DNA from: RYN-230 sp963829725
Lineage (GTDB): Bacteria; Actinomycetota; Actinomycetes; Streptosporangiales; Streptosporangiaceae
DNA: 64,000 nucleotides
NCBI GenBank assembly: GCA_963829725.1
Contig: CAWHJW010000010.1
Coordinates: forward strand, 496,001-560,000
Direction: 5' to 3'
The position numbers and the translations under genes were made by a program. This document shows, in pieces, positions 27,694 through 37,315 of the stretch; position 1 is the first letter of the stretch, and every line of letters begins with the position of its first letter. The notes under the pieces were generated by a model that did no database searches, was not told where the DNA came from, and saw only the letters and a list, made by a program, of their open reading frames with translations.

Positions 27694-28009
27694 ATGCCGT
27701 AATTGCCTTCCGTGACGGGATACTGCGCGCTGCGGCATGAGGCGGCCGGCCGCCCAGTGGTCCGGCCGGCGCCGCCCGGGGCTCGCCGGGCCGTCGCCGC
27801 ACGAGCGGCCGGCACGGACCTGGGCCGCCGGGTGAAGGCTACTTTACGACAGCTATCACCAGGCTTGCGCGTTCTCCCACGCCCCGGCGAGGCGCGCCAT
27901 GCGGCCGCCCGGCACCGCCTTCTGGTCTACCCTGACCGTGGGCCGGCTGCACCGACCAGGCCGGCCCGGCTCACCACGGCAGCATCACCACCACGACAGA
28001 GGTACCCGG
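27694..28009. other. Divergent intergenic region, glycan operon / sulfotransferase
   Basis: 316 bases holding the promoters of both the glf operon and the sulfotransferase pair. No convincing -35/-10 pair, repeat or small gene could be singled out. Confidence 0.5.
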
Positions 28010-29305
28010 ATGGCAGCGCACGGCACCGAGCAGAGCACCACGGCCCAGCCGGTGCCGCCCGGAACCGCCGGAACCGGGCCCGGCCGCGCCTTCCTGCACA
28101 TCGGCGAGCCGAAGACCGGCACTACCTTCCTGCAGCAGGTGATGTGGGGTAACCGGGCCGCGCTGAAGGCCCGTGGCGTCGTGCTGCCGGGCCACCACCC
28201 GCAGGACCACTTCCGGGCCAGCCAGGACCTGCGCGGCATCCAGAAGCTGCCGTCGGACCCGGCCGGGTCCTGGACCGGTGAGTGGGACATCCTGGCCACG
28301 CAGGCCCGGCAGGCCCCGGGCACCGCGGTGATCTCCCATGAGCTGTTCTCGGCCGCCGACGAGCGGCAGGCCGAGCGGGCCGTGGCGTCGCTGAGCCCGG
28401 CCGACGTGCACCTGGTGCTGACGGTCCGCGACATGGCCAGCCTGCTGCCCGCCGAGTGGCAGGAGACCGTGAAGCACCGCAACGCGCGCGGCTGGGCCGA
28501 CTGGCTCGGCGACGTGATCGACACCGAATCGGTGTCGCCAGGCCGGCGCCAGTACTGGTTCTGGCGGGTCCACGACACGCTGGCCATCCTCGAGCTGTGG
28601 AGCCGGCTCCTGCCCGCCGAGCGGATCCACGTGATCACCATGCCGCCGCCGGGGACCGGGACCGGGGTGCTCTGGGAGCGCTTCGCCGGGCTGCTCGGCA
28701 TCGACCCAGCCTGCGCGGACCTGAGCTGCGCCCGGCCGAACGCGTCGCTCGGGATGCCCGAGATCGAGTTCCTCCGCCGGCTGAACCAGGCCCTGCCGGA
28801 CGAGGTGCCCGACTGGTTCTACATGTGGACGGTGAAGGAGGGGGTGGCGCACCGGGCGCTGGCCTCCCGGCCGCGGCAGGGCCGGCTGGTGCTGCCCGCC
28901 GACCGCGACACCTGGGCCAAGGAGCAAGGCGACCTGCTGGCCGCCGGGCTGTCCGCCAGCGACTACGACGTCATCGGTGACCTGGACGACCTGCGTCCCC
29001 GGCCGGGCAGCGCCCCGCCGTCGGCCGCCCCGGGCGCGGTGCCGGCCGGGGCCACCCTGGACGCCGCGGTGGAGGCGGCCGCCGCGCTGGTGGTCAATCA
29101 GTACCGCAAGGAGCACGGGCGGCCGAAGCAGGACGGCCGGGGCGCGCCGCGGGGCCTGGCCGGGCGGGTGGAGTCGGCGGTGGCCGCATCGCCGCGGCTG
29201 AAGCGGACGGTCCGTGAGCTCAGCAGCCGCCACTCGTCAGTGCGGCGGCTGCGGATCCTGGCCTGGCAGGCGCTGGAGCGCTCCCGGACCCGGAGCCACC
29301 CCTAG
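28010..29305 (+). CDS. Sulfotransferase-family protein
   Basis: 431 residues. Transfers sulfate from PAPS in this family. The 5'-phosphosulfate loop is FLHIGEPKTGTTFLQ (P34-T39), and the 3'-phosphate site follows as LTVRDMASLLPAEWQ...KHRN. A helical C-terminus (SRHSSVRRLRILAWQALERS) looks membrane-associated. ATG at 28010 after AGAGG. One base separates its stop from the GlfT1-like gene, so the two are probably one operon that modifies the galactan made by the divergent genes. Confidence 0.85.
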   Translation: MAAHGTEQSTTAQPVPPGTAGTGPGRAFLHIGEPKTGTTFLQQVMWGNRAALKARGVVLPGHHPQDHFRASQDLRGIQKLPSDPAGSWTGEWDILATQARQAPGTAVISHELFSAADERQAERAVASLSPADVHLVLTVRDMASLLPAEWQETVKHRNARGWADWLGDVIDTESVSPGRRQYWFWRVHDTLAILELWSRLLPAERIHVITMPPPGTGTGVLWERFAGLLGIDPACADLSCARPNASLGMPEIEFLRRLNQALPDEVPDWFYMWTVKEGVAHRALASRPRQGRLVLPADRDTWAKEQGDLLAAGLSASDYDVIGDLDDLRPRPGSAPPSAAPGAVPAGATLDAAVEAAAALVVNQYRKEHGRPKQDGRGAPRGLAGRVESAVAASPRLKRTVRELSSRHSSVRRLRILAWQALERSRTRSHP

Positions 29306-29306
29306 C

Positions 29307-30308
29307 ATGGCCGGCCCATCCGCCCCGGCCGCAGAGCCCCGGGTCGCCGCCGTGGTGGTTACCTATAACCGGCGCCCGCTGCTGCTGGAGTCGCTGGCCG
29401 CGGTGCTCGGCCAGACCCGGCCCGCGGACGCCGTGCTGGTGATCGACAACGCCTCGACCGACGGGACAGCGGCGGCGGTGCGCGAGTCGTTCCCGGCCGC
29501 CCGGCTCACCGTGCTCAGGCAGAACACCGGCGGCGCCGGGGGTTTCGCGGCCGGCATCGCGCTGGCCCAGGCCGGCGGGGCCGACCTGATCTGGCTGATG
29601 GACGACGACACCGTGCCTGAGCCCACCGCCCTGCAGGCCCTGCTGGACGCCCGCGGCCAGCGCCCGGCGGCCCCGCCCGTCCTGGTTGCCAGCCGGGTGG
29701 TGTGGACCGACGGGCGCCCGCATCCGATGAACACGCCCCGGGTCAAGCCGTTCGCCACGCAGGCGCAGCGGCGCGCCGCGGCGGAGGCCGGGTGCCAGCC
29801 CATCCGTTCCGCCTCGTTCGTGTCGATCCTGGTGGACGCGGGCGCGTGCCGGGAGCGCGGGCTGCCGCAGGCGGACTACTTCCTGTGGAACGACGACTTC
29901 GAGTTCACCACCCGGCTGCTGCGCGGCCGCCGCGGCTGGCTCTGCCCGGCCAGCGTGGTGGTGCACAAGACGGCCGCGTTCGGGTCCACCGACACCGATC
30001 CCGGGCAGCGCTTCTACTACGAGGTGCGGAACAAGGTGTGGACGCTCCGGTCAGGCGCCCCGCTGGCACCCGCCGAGCGGCTGCTGTACAGCGGGGCGAC
30101 GGTGCGCCGCTGGGTCCGCACATTCGCGCATTCCGCGGACCGGGCCACGCTGCGTTCCTGCCTGCGGCGCGGGCTCGCCGCCGGCCTGCGGACCCGGCCG
30201 CGGCCCACCGAGGACCTGCTCGCCGCGGCCGGGCTGACCATTCCCGCCGCCGGCCCGGCCGTTCCCGCCGGGGAACCCCCGCTGGCGGGCCGACCGCAGG
30301 CGGGCTGA
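29307..30308 (+). CDS. GT2 galactofuranosyltransferase-like protein (GlfT1-like)
   Basis: 333 residues. AAVVVTYNRRPLLLESLAAVL, NTGGAGGFAAGI, DDD at 99-101 (IWLMDDDTVPEP) and FLWNDDFEFTTRL resemble Rv3782/GlfT1, which starts the galactan on the linker, and also rhamnosyl/galactofuranosyl relatives. The HKTAAFGS segment and RFYYEVRN fit the same group. Assignment to GlfT1 rather than another GT2 is inference from motifs and locus. Confidence 0.78.
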   Translation: MAGPSAPAAEPRVAAVVVTYNRRPLLLESLAAVLGQTRPADAVLVIDNASTDGTAAAVRESFPAARLTVLRQNTGGAGGFAAGIALAQAGGADLIWLMDDDTVPEPTALQALLDARGQRPAAPPVLVASRVVWTDGRPHPMNTPRVKPFATQAQRRAAAEAGCQPIRSASFVSILVDAGACRERGLPQADYFLWNDDFEFTTRLLRGRRGWLCPASVVVHKTAAFGSTDTDPGQRFYYEVRNKVWTLRSGAPLAPAERLLYSGATVRRWVRTFAHSADRATLRSCLRRGLAAGLRTRPRPTEDLLAAAGLTIPAAGPAVPAGEPPLAGRPQAG

Positions 30309-30351
30309 GCCGCCGGGAAGGGCCGCCGGGAAGGGCCGGATGGCAGGCGGG

Positions 30352-31944
30352 CTAAGCGGCTGACGGCGCCTCCGCGGCCGGCCGGGCGGCTGAGGCCGGC
30401 GGTTCCTTCCGGTCCCGGAGCCTGCTGGCCAGCGCGGCCACCCCGAGCAGGCCGGCTGGCGGCAGGGTGATCACGGCGGGCAGCTCGTACCGCCAGGAGA
30501 ATTCGTAGAGATCGGGCGCGAGCAGCAGCACCGCCGCGGTGCCGGTGAACAGCAGGCAGGCCAGCGCCAGCCGGCGGGTGCGCAGGCTGGCACCGCGCTG
30601 GAACAGCGCGAGGACCGAGCCCGCTGCCGCGAGCAGGGCGAGCAGGGCGAGCGCCGGGCCAGGCGTGTACCCGCCATCGAGCTGGTAGGAGCGCAGGAAG
30701 GTGGCCACCGGCCGGTTGACATGGGCCGGGCCGCCGTAGCGCGGCTTGAGCGGGCTGTGGAAGAACCGGCCGAAGAGGCGATGCTGCAGGCCGACGACGA
30801 TGGTGTTCCCCGGGCCGAGGGTGACCCATGGCGGATAGGTGGGGTAGTGCGTCTGGAACTGCCAGCGCGAGACCGGCGTGACCCATGCGTTAGGGGTCCG
30901 GGTCAGGGCGAACAGCCGCACCGAGTCGCGGGCGATCGAGCCCGCCACCAGCAGCGGCTGCTGACGCTCGACGGCCGCGCCCAGTTCGGCGATGAGCTGA
31001 TCCCGGTTCGCCCCGGGCGGGATGGGCGCCAGGTGCAGCGGAGACTGGCCGGAGTGCTCTAGCCAGTCCGGCCCGTGCGCCTGCTCCGCCGGCGTCGGGC
31101 AGAGCGGCCGCAATTCGGCGGGCAGCCGCAGGGTGGCGCAGTCGGCCACCGCGGTCAGCCGCCCCGTCATGCTCTGTCCCCGGGCCAGCCAGAAGTTGCC
31201 GGTCCTGGCGTACGACACGGCGCAGTAGCTGAGGACGGGCAGCGCGAACGCGACGCACAGCGCGACCACGCGGATGGCCACCAGGCGCAGGCCGCCGCCG
31301 CGCACCAGCAGGTAGATCAGCCCGGGCAGGATCAGCACCTCACCGATCTGGCGGACCAGCGCGGAGCAGCCAAAGACCAGCCCGGCCGCGGCGGCCAGCC
31401 GCATGGTGACCGCGGGACGCCAGAGCAGCACGCACAGCCCGGCCACGACCAGCGCCTCGAACCAGATGTCCGGCATGATCGTCTGCTCGATCTGGACCTG
31501 GTAGCTATCGAGCAGTACCGGCGCGGCAGCCAGCGCAGACAGCCAGCGCGGGGCACCCTGGCGCAGCACGGCGATGTAGAGGGCGAGCCCGAGGCCCAGC
31601 CCCAGCAGATGCTGGATGGCGGCGACGACGCTGAGGTTCCCCACGGTGAGGATGCCCCGGAGGATGATCATGTACCCCGTCGGGTCGGCGCCCGGCGAAG
31701 CGCCGTAGAGGTACTTAAGCGTGTCAACGTAGATGAGCGCGGGCTGGTAGGCGACCTGGGCGAGCACCCGGAGCACCAGCCCGGCCAGCAGCAGCGCCCC
31801 GATCAGCCAGTGGCGCCGGAGCAGGGGCGCCACCCGGGAGAACCCCGCCGCGCTCGCCGCCCGCAGGCTCACCGCCCGCAGGCTCACCGGCCGTCGGCTG
31901 GCTGTCCGCAGGCGCGGTACCCGCCGGCGCCCTGCCGCCCGCAC
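30352..31944 (-). CDS. GT-C (GT39-like) membrane glycosyltransferase
   Basis: Up to 530 residues, about 10-11 spans; the first external loop holds D74 in IYVDTLKYLYGA, as in dolichyl/undecaprenyl-phosphate sugar transferases, and a large external region (about 235-385) follows. The first 40 residues contain a repeated SLRA segment and the start is uncertain; internal GTG codons would remove up to 30 residues. A hydrophilic frame beginning MTERETTTRAG at 31993, one base out of register, could be the true N-terminus if an indel exists. Confidence 0.75.
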   Translation of the reverse strand: MRAAGRRRVPRLRTASRRPVSLRAVSLRAASAAGFSRVAPLLRRHWLIGALLLAGLVLRVLAQVAYQPALIYVDTLKYLYGASPGADPTGYMIILRGILTVGNLSVVAAIQHLLGLGLGLALYIAVLRQGAPRWLSALAAAPVLLDSYQVQIEQTIMPDIWFEALVVAGLCVLLWRPAVTMRLAAAAGLVFGCSALVRQIGEVLILPGLIYLLVRGGGLRLVAIRVVALCVAFALPVLSYCAVSYARTGNFWLARGQSMTGRLTAVADCATLRLPAELRPLCPTPAEQAHGPDWLEHSGQSPLHLAPIPPGANRDQLIAELGAAVERQQPLLVAGSIARDSVRLFALTRTPNAWVTPVSRWQFQTHYPTYPPWVTLGPGNTIVVGLQHRLFGRFFHSPLKPRYGGPAHVNRPVATFLRSYQLDGGYTPGPALALLALLAAAGSVLALFQRGASLRTRRLALACLLFTGTAAVLLLAPDLYEFSWRYELPAVITLPPAGLLGVAALASRLRDRKEPPASAARPAAEAPSAA

Positions 31945-32271
31945 GCCCGGCGCGCGGCGCGCCGGCCCGGGTGGTGGTCTCGCGCTCGGTCATATCGCGG
32001 GCGGCCGCTGCGCTGCTGCCGGGCGCGTTGCTGACGGCGGCCAGCCAGGGCGGCAGGCGGGGCGCCGGGGTGCGCGGGACAGCATGCCTGGCTCCTTCGT
32101 GGCACGAGGCGAGATGAGCATCATGCCCTACGTTGCCGTCACAGAATTAACTGCGGCCCTACCTTTACCATTTAGCGTCGGTTTGACTGGCCGCCGTTCC
32201 GGCCCGCGGGAGCGTGGCTCCGCGGGCACATGACCGGGCCCGGCGTTTCCGGCCCGTGGCCGGTGTTGCTT
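31945..32271. other. Intergenic region upstream of the GT39-like gene
   Basis: 327 bases. The part at 32120-32190 is AT-rich (CAGAATTAACT, TTTACCATTTAG) and probably holds the minus-strand promoter, and the end near 32230-32271 is GC-rich. No gene recognised. Confidence 0.5.
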
Positions 32272-33003
32272 CTACTCGGCCCCGCCGGTCCCGGCGCTCT
32301 TCCCCGGTTGGCGCCAGTACACGATCGTAGCGTCATCGGATGGCTTGAGCCGGGGCCACCTGGCGCCATCCGGGTCACTGGCCTCCACGGCGCGTACCTG
32401 GGCGATCAGTTCCCGCGGGCCCGGGTCAGCCAGCACCTCAAGCAGCCGCGGCCAGCCGAGCACGCCGTAGCGGTCCACGATCCGGGTGGCACCGTCGCTC
32501 AGCAGGGCGATCGCCCGCAGCCCGGCACCCGGCAGCCGCCCGGTCCAGGCCTGCCCGGCCGCTCCCGGGTCGGCTCCGGCGGCTGGGTGAGTGCCGGTGA
32601 TGACGACCGGCTCCCGGCCGCCGCCGTAGTCGGCCAGGATGACCGAGTCCGACAGTGCGAGCACGTCCAGCCCGCCCGGCACCGCCCGGACCGCGGTGAC
32701 GGTGGCGGCGGGGGTGGCCGGGTTGGCCAGGTCACAGCGGCCCGCGTGGCGGTCCCGCACCGCGCCGATCGCCGTCGCAAGAGCCTCGGCCAGCGGCACC
32801 GGCGGGTCCGCGGTGATCCCGGCCAGCAGCAGCCCGCCCAGCGTCCGGGCGAACCAGGCCACCCCATGCCGGCAGCCGGTGTCCCGGTCCCGGGGCACCG
32901 TCGTCGCGCCGTCCAGCAGCACGGCCGCGCCCGGCGCCACCGCGGCGAAGTCCTCATTGGGCCAGTGCGCGGTCCCCGCGCTGGTGGCCAGTACGACCCG
33001 CAT
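32272..33003 (-). CDS. PP2C-like phosphatase-fold protein
   Basis: 243 residues with the PP2C layout: NEDFAAV and LLDGAT near the N-terminus, ALSDSVIL in the middle, LLSDGATRIVD and KPSDDATIVY at the end, which correspond to the metal-binding Asp motifs. Several positions differ from classical PP2C (LDGAT in place of DGxG), so activity is uncertain. A role opposite the Ser/Thr kinases is possible. ATG at 33003 gives the family N-terminus MRVVLATSAG. Confidence 0.75.
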   Translation of the reverse strand: MRVVLATSAGTAHWPNEDFAAVAPGAAVLLDGATTVPRDRDTGCRHGVAWFARTLGGLLLAGITADPPVPLAEALATAIGAVRDRHAGRCDLANPATPAATVTAVRAVPGGLDVLALSDSVILADYGGGREPVVITGTHPAAGADPGAAGQAWTGRLPGAGLRAIALLSDGATRIVDRYGVLGWPRLLEVLADPGPRELIAQVRAVEASDPDGARWPRLKPSDDATIVYWRQPGKSAGTGGAE

Positions 33004-33073
33004 CCGCCTCCGCCCGCCTGCTCGCGCCCGGGCGCCCGGGCGGGCTGGAGCCCAGGTGCACCCGGCGGTCAGC

Positions 33074-33958
33074 CTACTGGGCCGGGCCGAACGCCCTCCG
33101 GCTGTGCACCAGGAGTTCACGCAGCGCCGGGCCGGGAGCCGGCGCCCAGACCAGCGCCAGCACCGTGGGCATGGCCAGGCCGTCGATGGCCACGGCGCAC
33201 AGCCGCCCGGCGTGCCCGGCCGCCATGGACTGCGTCAGGATCGCCACGCCGAGGCCGCGGACGGCGAGGTCGGCGACCGTCCCCGGCGCGCTCGCCTGGA
33301 GCGCGATATCGGCGCGGACCCCGCCGGCCAGGCAGGACTGGTCGAACACGGCCCGGACGCCGGTGCCCTCCGGCAGGCTCACGATCGGGTAGCCCGCCAG
33401 GTCGGCCAGTGTGACCCGGTCCCGCCCGGCGAGCGGATGGCCGGGCGGGACAGCCGCGGCGAGCGGCTCACTGATGATCGTCAGTGCCTCCAGGCCATCA
33501 GGCGGTGCGCCCGCGCAGCCGATGAGGGCCAGATCCGCCAGGCCGGCGCGGACCTGGCCGGTGAGCACGTCGGAGTTGCCCTCGAGCAGGCTGATTTCCA
33601 CCCCTGGATGAGAGTGGTGAAAGCCGGCCAGCGCCTCGAACAGCGGGGCGACCGTGCAGGCGGTGACCATTCCGACCACCAGCCGCCCGCGGAGCAACCC
33701 GTTCACCTCGTCCACCGCCTGCCGGACGGCTCCGGCCGCGGCCAGCGCGGCCCGCGCGGGCCCGATCGCTGCCACCCCGGCGGCGGTCAGCGTGGTCTCC
33801 CGGCTCGACCGGTCCAGCAGCACCGCGCCGAGGTCATGCTCAAGCTGCCGGATCTGGGCGCTCACCCCGGACTGGCTGATGTGCACCCGTTCCGCGGCCC
33901 GGGTGAAGCTGGCCGCCTCGGCCACCGCGATGAAGTACTCCAGCTGCCGCAACTCCAT
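33074..33958 (-). CDS. LysR-family transcriptional regulator
   Basis: 294 residues: N-terminal helix-turn-helix (MELRQLEYFIAVAEAASFTRAAERVHISQSGVS is split by the usual turn) and an effector domain with the LysR substrate fold. It diverges from an NTF2-like gene, the usual regulator/target layout, and a near-palindrome lies 18 bases upstream of its start. Effector unknown. Confidence 0.92.
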   Translation of the reverse strand: MELRQLEYFIAVAEAASFTRAAERVHISQSGVSAQIRQLEHDLGAVLLDRSSRETTLTAAGVAAIGPARAALAAAGAVRQAVDEVNGLLRGRLVVGMVTACTVAPLFEALAGFHHSHPGVEISLLEGNSDVLTGQVRAGLADLALIGCAGAPPDGLEALTIISEPLAAAVPPGHPLAGRDRVTLADLAGYPIVSLPEGTGVRAVFDQSCLAGGVRADIALQASAPGTVADLAVRGLGVAILTQSMAAGHAGRLCAVAIDGLAMPTVLALVWAPAPGPALRELLVHSRRAFGPAQ

Positions 33959-33975
33959 AACCAGAAATTCTAGCT

Positions 33976-33997
33976 TCCAGCAGAACGATCTGTTGGA
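33976..33997. promoter_or_regulatory. Candidate LysR operator
   Basis: TCCAGCAGA-N4-TCTGTTGGA, eight of nine positions paired, 18 bases upstream of the lysR start and between the divergent genes. Confidence 0.5.
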
Positions 33998-34074
33998 CTT
34001 CTGATGAACTATCCCCCAGAGTGGGAGGTGCAGGCCAATCACGGCAGGCGCAGCACGGCAGAAGGGAGATACCC

Positions 34075-34437
34075 ATGCAGGAGCGCGAGAAGGCCTGGCA
34101 GCCGGAGGACCTCACCCGGCTATTCGTGCAGCGGGCCAGCGCCGGGGACGCCGAGGGCATTGCGGCGCTCTACGAGCCGGAGGCGGTGATGGCGTACCCG
34201 CCGGACAGTCAGACCACCGGCCGCGAGGCGATCCGCGCGCTGTGGGAGAAGATCCTGCCGAACGCGCCGCGCTTCGAGCCCGAACCACCGCTGCCGACGC
34301 TGGTCAGCGGCGATATCGCGCTGACCAGCACGGTCGCCAGGGACGGCGCGGGCGGCCGGGCCCAGGTGGCGCGCAGGCAGCCTGACGGCAGCTGGCTGCG
34401 GGTACTCGACCAGCCCGAGTTGATCCCGCAGCGCTAG
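34075..34437 (+). CDS. SnoaL/NTF2-like (DUF4440-type) protein
   Basis: 120 residues of NTF2 fold: DLTRLFVQRASAGDAEGIAALYEPEAVMAYPP, TTGREAIRALWEKIL, and a C-terminal sheet. These small proteins act as hydrolases, isomerases or binding proteins; nothing indicates which here. ATG at 34075 follows GAAGGGAG. Probable target of the divergent LysR. Confidence 0.85.
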   Translation: MQEREKAWQPEDLTRLFVQRASAGDAEGIAALYEPEAVMAYPPDSQTTGREAIRALWEKILPNAPRFEPEPPLPTLVSGDIALTSTVARDGAGGRAQVARRQPDGSWLRVLDQPELIPQR

Positions 34438-34540
34438 CCGGGGGCGCCCCCGGACCCCCCCGCCAATCGCTGGCTCGGAGGGGACACGGCTTCGCCCCGC
34501 CTCGCCAGCGAGCTAGCCCCCGGGAGGGATCCAGCTAGCC
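34438..34540 (-). repeat. Palindromic repeat element, inverted and diverged copy
   Basis: On the minus strand it follows the order of the 16274-16365 copy: GGCGAGGCGGGGCG, then CTCCGAGCC, then a G-run with GTCCGGGGGC. Ends in a perfect palindrome CCGGGGGCGCCCCCGG (34438-34453) right after the NTF2-like stop, and touches the aldo-keto reductase stop at 34535. It probably also serves as a terminator between these convergent genes. Confidence 0.75.
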
Positions 34541-35368
34541 CGGGATCATGTCGAACTTGTCGGGGTCCGGGCCGAAGCGCTCGTTACGGTTCAGCGCGGT
34601 GATGGCCGCGACGTCTTCCCCGGTGATCTCGAAACCGAAGATGTCCGCGTTCTCCCGGACCCGCTCGGGGGTAACCGACTTGGGGAAGATGATGTCGCCG
34701 CGCTCGATGTGCCAGCGCAGCACCACCTGGGCCGGGGTCCGGCCCAGCCGCTGGGCGATGGTGACGATCCCGGGGTCGTCGAGCACCCGGCCCTGGCCGA
34801 TCGGGGACCATCCCTCGATGGCGATCTGGTGCTCGGCGCAGAACGCCCGCACGTCATCCTGGGTCAGGTAGGGATGCACCTCGATCTGGTTGACGGCCGG
34901 GGTGATCTCCGCCTCCTCGTGCAGCCGCCGCAGGTGGTGCGGCTGGAAGTTGGACACCCCGACCGACCGGGCCCGGCCCTCACGGTAGAAGTCCTCCAGC
35001 ACCCGCCAGGTGGACACGTAGCCGCCGTCGTAGCGGGTGGGCAGCGGCCAGTGGATGAGGAACAGGTCGAGGTAATCGAAGCCGAGCGCATCCAGGGACG
35101 CATCGAAGGCCCGCCGGGCGTCATCGGGCCGGTGCGCGGCGTTGCTGAGCTTGCTGGTGACGAAGACGCCCGAGCGGTCCAGCCGGGACTTGCGGATCGC
35201 CTCGCCGACTTCCCGCTCGTTGCCGTACATCTCGGCGGTGTCGATGTGCCGGTATCCGGCCTCCAGCGCGGTGCTCACCGCGGCCGCGGTCTCTTCCGGA
35301 TTGACCTGGAAGACACCGAAGCCGAGCTGCGGGATGGCCCGGCCGTTGTTCAGCATGATCTCGGGCAC
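34535..35368 (-). CDS. Aldo/keto reductase
   Basis: NADPH-dependent carbonyl reductase, 277 residues, TIM barrel. Catalytic tetrad D43, Y48, K73 and H106 (HIDTAEMYGNE, TSKLS, LIHWPLP), NADPH site GVSNF and PKSVTPERVREN. Close to 2,5-diketo-gluconate-reductase-type proteins. GTG start. Confidence 0.95.
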   Translation of the reverse strand: MPEIMLNNGRAIPQLGFGVFQVNPEETAAAVSTALEAGYRHIDTAEMYGNEREVGEAIRKSRLDRSGVFVTSKLSNAAHRPDDARRAFDASLDALGFDYLDLFLIHWPLPTRYDGGYVSTWRVLEDFYREGRARSVGVSNFQPHHLRRLHEEAEITPAVNQIEVHPYLTQDDVRAFCAEHQIAIEGWSPIGQGRVLDDPGIVTIAQRLGRTPAQVVLRWHIERGDIIFPKSVTPERVRENADIFGFEITGEDVAAITALNRNERFGPDPDKFDMIPG

Positions 35369-35444
35369 GGCGGTCTCGACGGGTTCCTCTTCTCCGATGA
35401 TCGGCCGTCTGGACGTCCTGTCCCCCTGCCCGCGGCGGGCCGGT

Positions 35445-36506
35445 TCATCCCTGCGGCGGCGGAACCTCGATCACCGTCATCCCGGCGGTGACCGGCGGCC
35501 GGTCCATCGCGGCCAGCGCACGGCCGGCCCCGTCCAGCCCGATCACCTCACCGAGCAGCCGGTCCGGGCGGAGTATCCCGTCGGCGACCATGGCCAGCAT
35601 GGCCGGGTAATCGCGGGCCGCCATCCCGTGCGAGCCGTAGATCTCCAGTTCCCCGGCGATGACCAGGTCCATCGGCAGCGGTGTGGCCGCGTCCGGGCCG
35701 AGCAGCAGGCCGACCTGGACGTGCCGCCCCCGGCGGCGCAGGCAGCGCACCGAGGCGGCGGCGGTGGCCGGCGAGCCGAGCGCGTCCACCGAAACGTGCG
35801 CGCCCCCGTCAGCCAGTTCCCGGACGGCCTCCGCCGTGTTTTCCGCCAGGCCACCCTCGGCGGTCTGGACGGCCTGCTCGGCGCCGAGCCCGCGAGCCGC
35901 CGCCAGTGCCGCGAGTGACACGTCCACCGCCACCACCCGGGCGCCCAGCGCGGCACCGATGTGCACCGCGGACAGGCCCACCCCGCCGCAGCCGTGCACC
36001 GCCAGCCACTCCCCGCGGCGCAGCCGCCCGTGCGCGGTCAGCGCGCGGAACGCGGTGGCGAACCGGCAGCCCAGGCAGGCCGCGGCGGTGAACCCGACCC
36101 GGTCCGGCAGCGCGACCAGGTTCTCCTCGGCCGCCTCGATGGCCACGAACTCGGCGAAGGATCCCGGGCCGGTGAAACCCGGCTGGGTCTGGTTCGGGCA
36201 CACCTGCGCCTGGCCGGCCCGGCAGTACTCACACCGGCCGCAGCCACAGGCGAACGGCACGGTCACCCGGTCCCCGGCCCGCCACCGGGTCACCCCGGTC
36301 CCGGTCTGCGCGACGATCCCGGCCAGCTCGTGCCCGGGGATATGCGGCAGCAGGACCGGATCGTGCCCCCTCCAGGCGTGCCAGTCCGACCGGCAGACGC
36401 CGCAGGCCCGTACCGCGATGACCGCCCCGCCGTCCGGGCAGGCCGGATCCGGCACCTCGGCCAGTTCCGGCAGCACCCCGTACCCGCTGTAGATAACCGC
36501 CTTCAC
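35445..36506 (-). CDS. Zinc-dependent alcohol dehydrogenase
   Basis: 353-residue medium-chain dehydrogenase. Catalytic zinc C38 and H59-E60 (CGVCRSD, PGHE); structural zinc CGCGRCEYC...C; NAD(P) motif HGCGGVGLSAV. GTG at 36506 starts the family N-terminus MKAVIYSGYG; the open frame upstream to 37094 is antisense to the next gene and not counted. Confidence 0.94.
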   Translation of the reverse strand: MKAVIYSGYGVLPELAEVPDPACPDGGAVIAVRACGVCRSDWHAWRGHDPVLLPHIPGHELAGIVAQTGTGVTRWRAGDRVTVPFACGCGRCEYCRAGQAQVCPNQTQPGFTGPGSFAEFVAIEAAEENLVALPDRVGFTAAACLGCRFATAFRALTAHGRLRRGEWLAVHGCGGVGLSAVHIGAALGARVVAVDVSLAALAAARGLGAEQAVQTAEGGLAENTAEAVRELADGGAHVSVDALGSPATAAASVRCLRRRGRHVQVGLLLGPDAATPLPMDLVIAGELEIYGSHGMAARDYPAMLAMVADGILRPDRLLGEVIGLDGAGRALAAMDRPPVTAGMTVIEVPPPQG

Positions 36507-36719
36507 CCTGCCAGCCTGACCGTCCGCGCCCGCTTTGTCGCGGCGCAATGGGGGACCGGCCCGGGACTGGACCCAGGCGGCCTCGGCAGCGCCCGCGCCC
36601 GCCGCCCCGGCCGGTCGCCTCCCGGGGGAGGTAAACCCGGATGATCCGCTAGGCTCGCCCCGGTGGCGCCGTCGGCGCGGCGGGCTGCTGGCTACGGGAT
36701 AGCTGAGGAGCACACCGTG

Positions 36720-37109
36720 ATGGCGAGACACAAGGTGGCCAGCCAGGAGGCGCAGCAGAAGTACGCGGCCGACCAGGAACTGACTGGCCGGTTCGATGAT
36801 CTCCTGGACGGCGCCCGCGCCGCCGAGCAGGCACTGCGCGACGCCGAGGCGGCCCGTGCGCCATTGCCGGAACGGTACCGGCTGGCCAAGGCGCTGGACG
36901 CGGCGCTCACCGGCGTGATGCGGGCCGCGTACGCGGCCGAACGCGTGGCCATCGGCCCGCTCGGCTACGACGACCGCATCTACCGGCGCAAGGCCAAGGC
37001 CACTCCGCCGGTCCGGCTCTGGTCGGCGGAGGCAGAACGGCTGCTCACCCTGCGGGAGAGCCACCGGCTGACGGGTATCCCCCCGATGCCCCATAACCCG
37101 GCCGCCTGA
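36720..37109 (+). CDS. Conserved hypothetical protein (129 aa)
   Basis: Function unknown. Charged, mostly helical: QEAQQKYAADQELTGRFDDLLDGARAAEQ, then ALDAALTGVMRAAYAAERVAIGPLGYDDRIYRRK. No span or signal. GGAG site at 36706-36709; start could also be the GTG three bases earlier. Confidence 0.65.
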   Translation: MARHKVASQEAQQKYAADQELTGRFDDLLDGARAAEQALRDAEAARAPLPERYRLAKALDAALTGVMRAAYAAERVAIGPLGYDDRIYRRKAKATPPVRLWSAEAERLLTLRESHRLTGIPPMPHNPAA

Positions 37110-37315
37110 CCCGCCCGGAGTGACCGGGCGCCCGGACCGCCCGGTTGCCGGACTGCGTAGTCAGCGGGTGGTTATTGGCTACTAGTAACAAAGAGTGACT
37201 CAATAAATCGTCACAACGGACTATGTCGCGCGGTGTGCCGGGCCAGCACACTAACATGTGATCAACACCACAGCTAGTCCCAGCCACAGCTAGATATTGA
37301 CCAGGAGGCACGCCA

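Noticed and set aside
31724..31993. Separate small gene starting MTERETTTRAG
   Set aside because: It runs into low-complexity residues and overlaps the membrane glycosyltransferase. At most it is that gene's true N-terminus one base out of frame.
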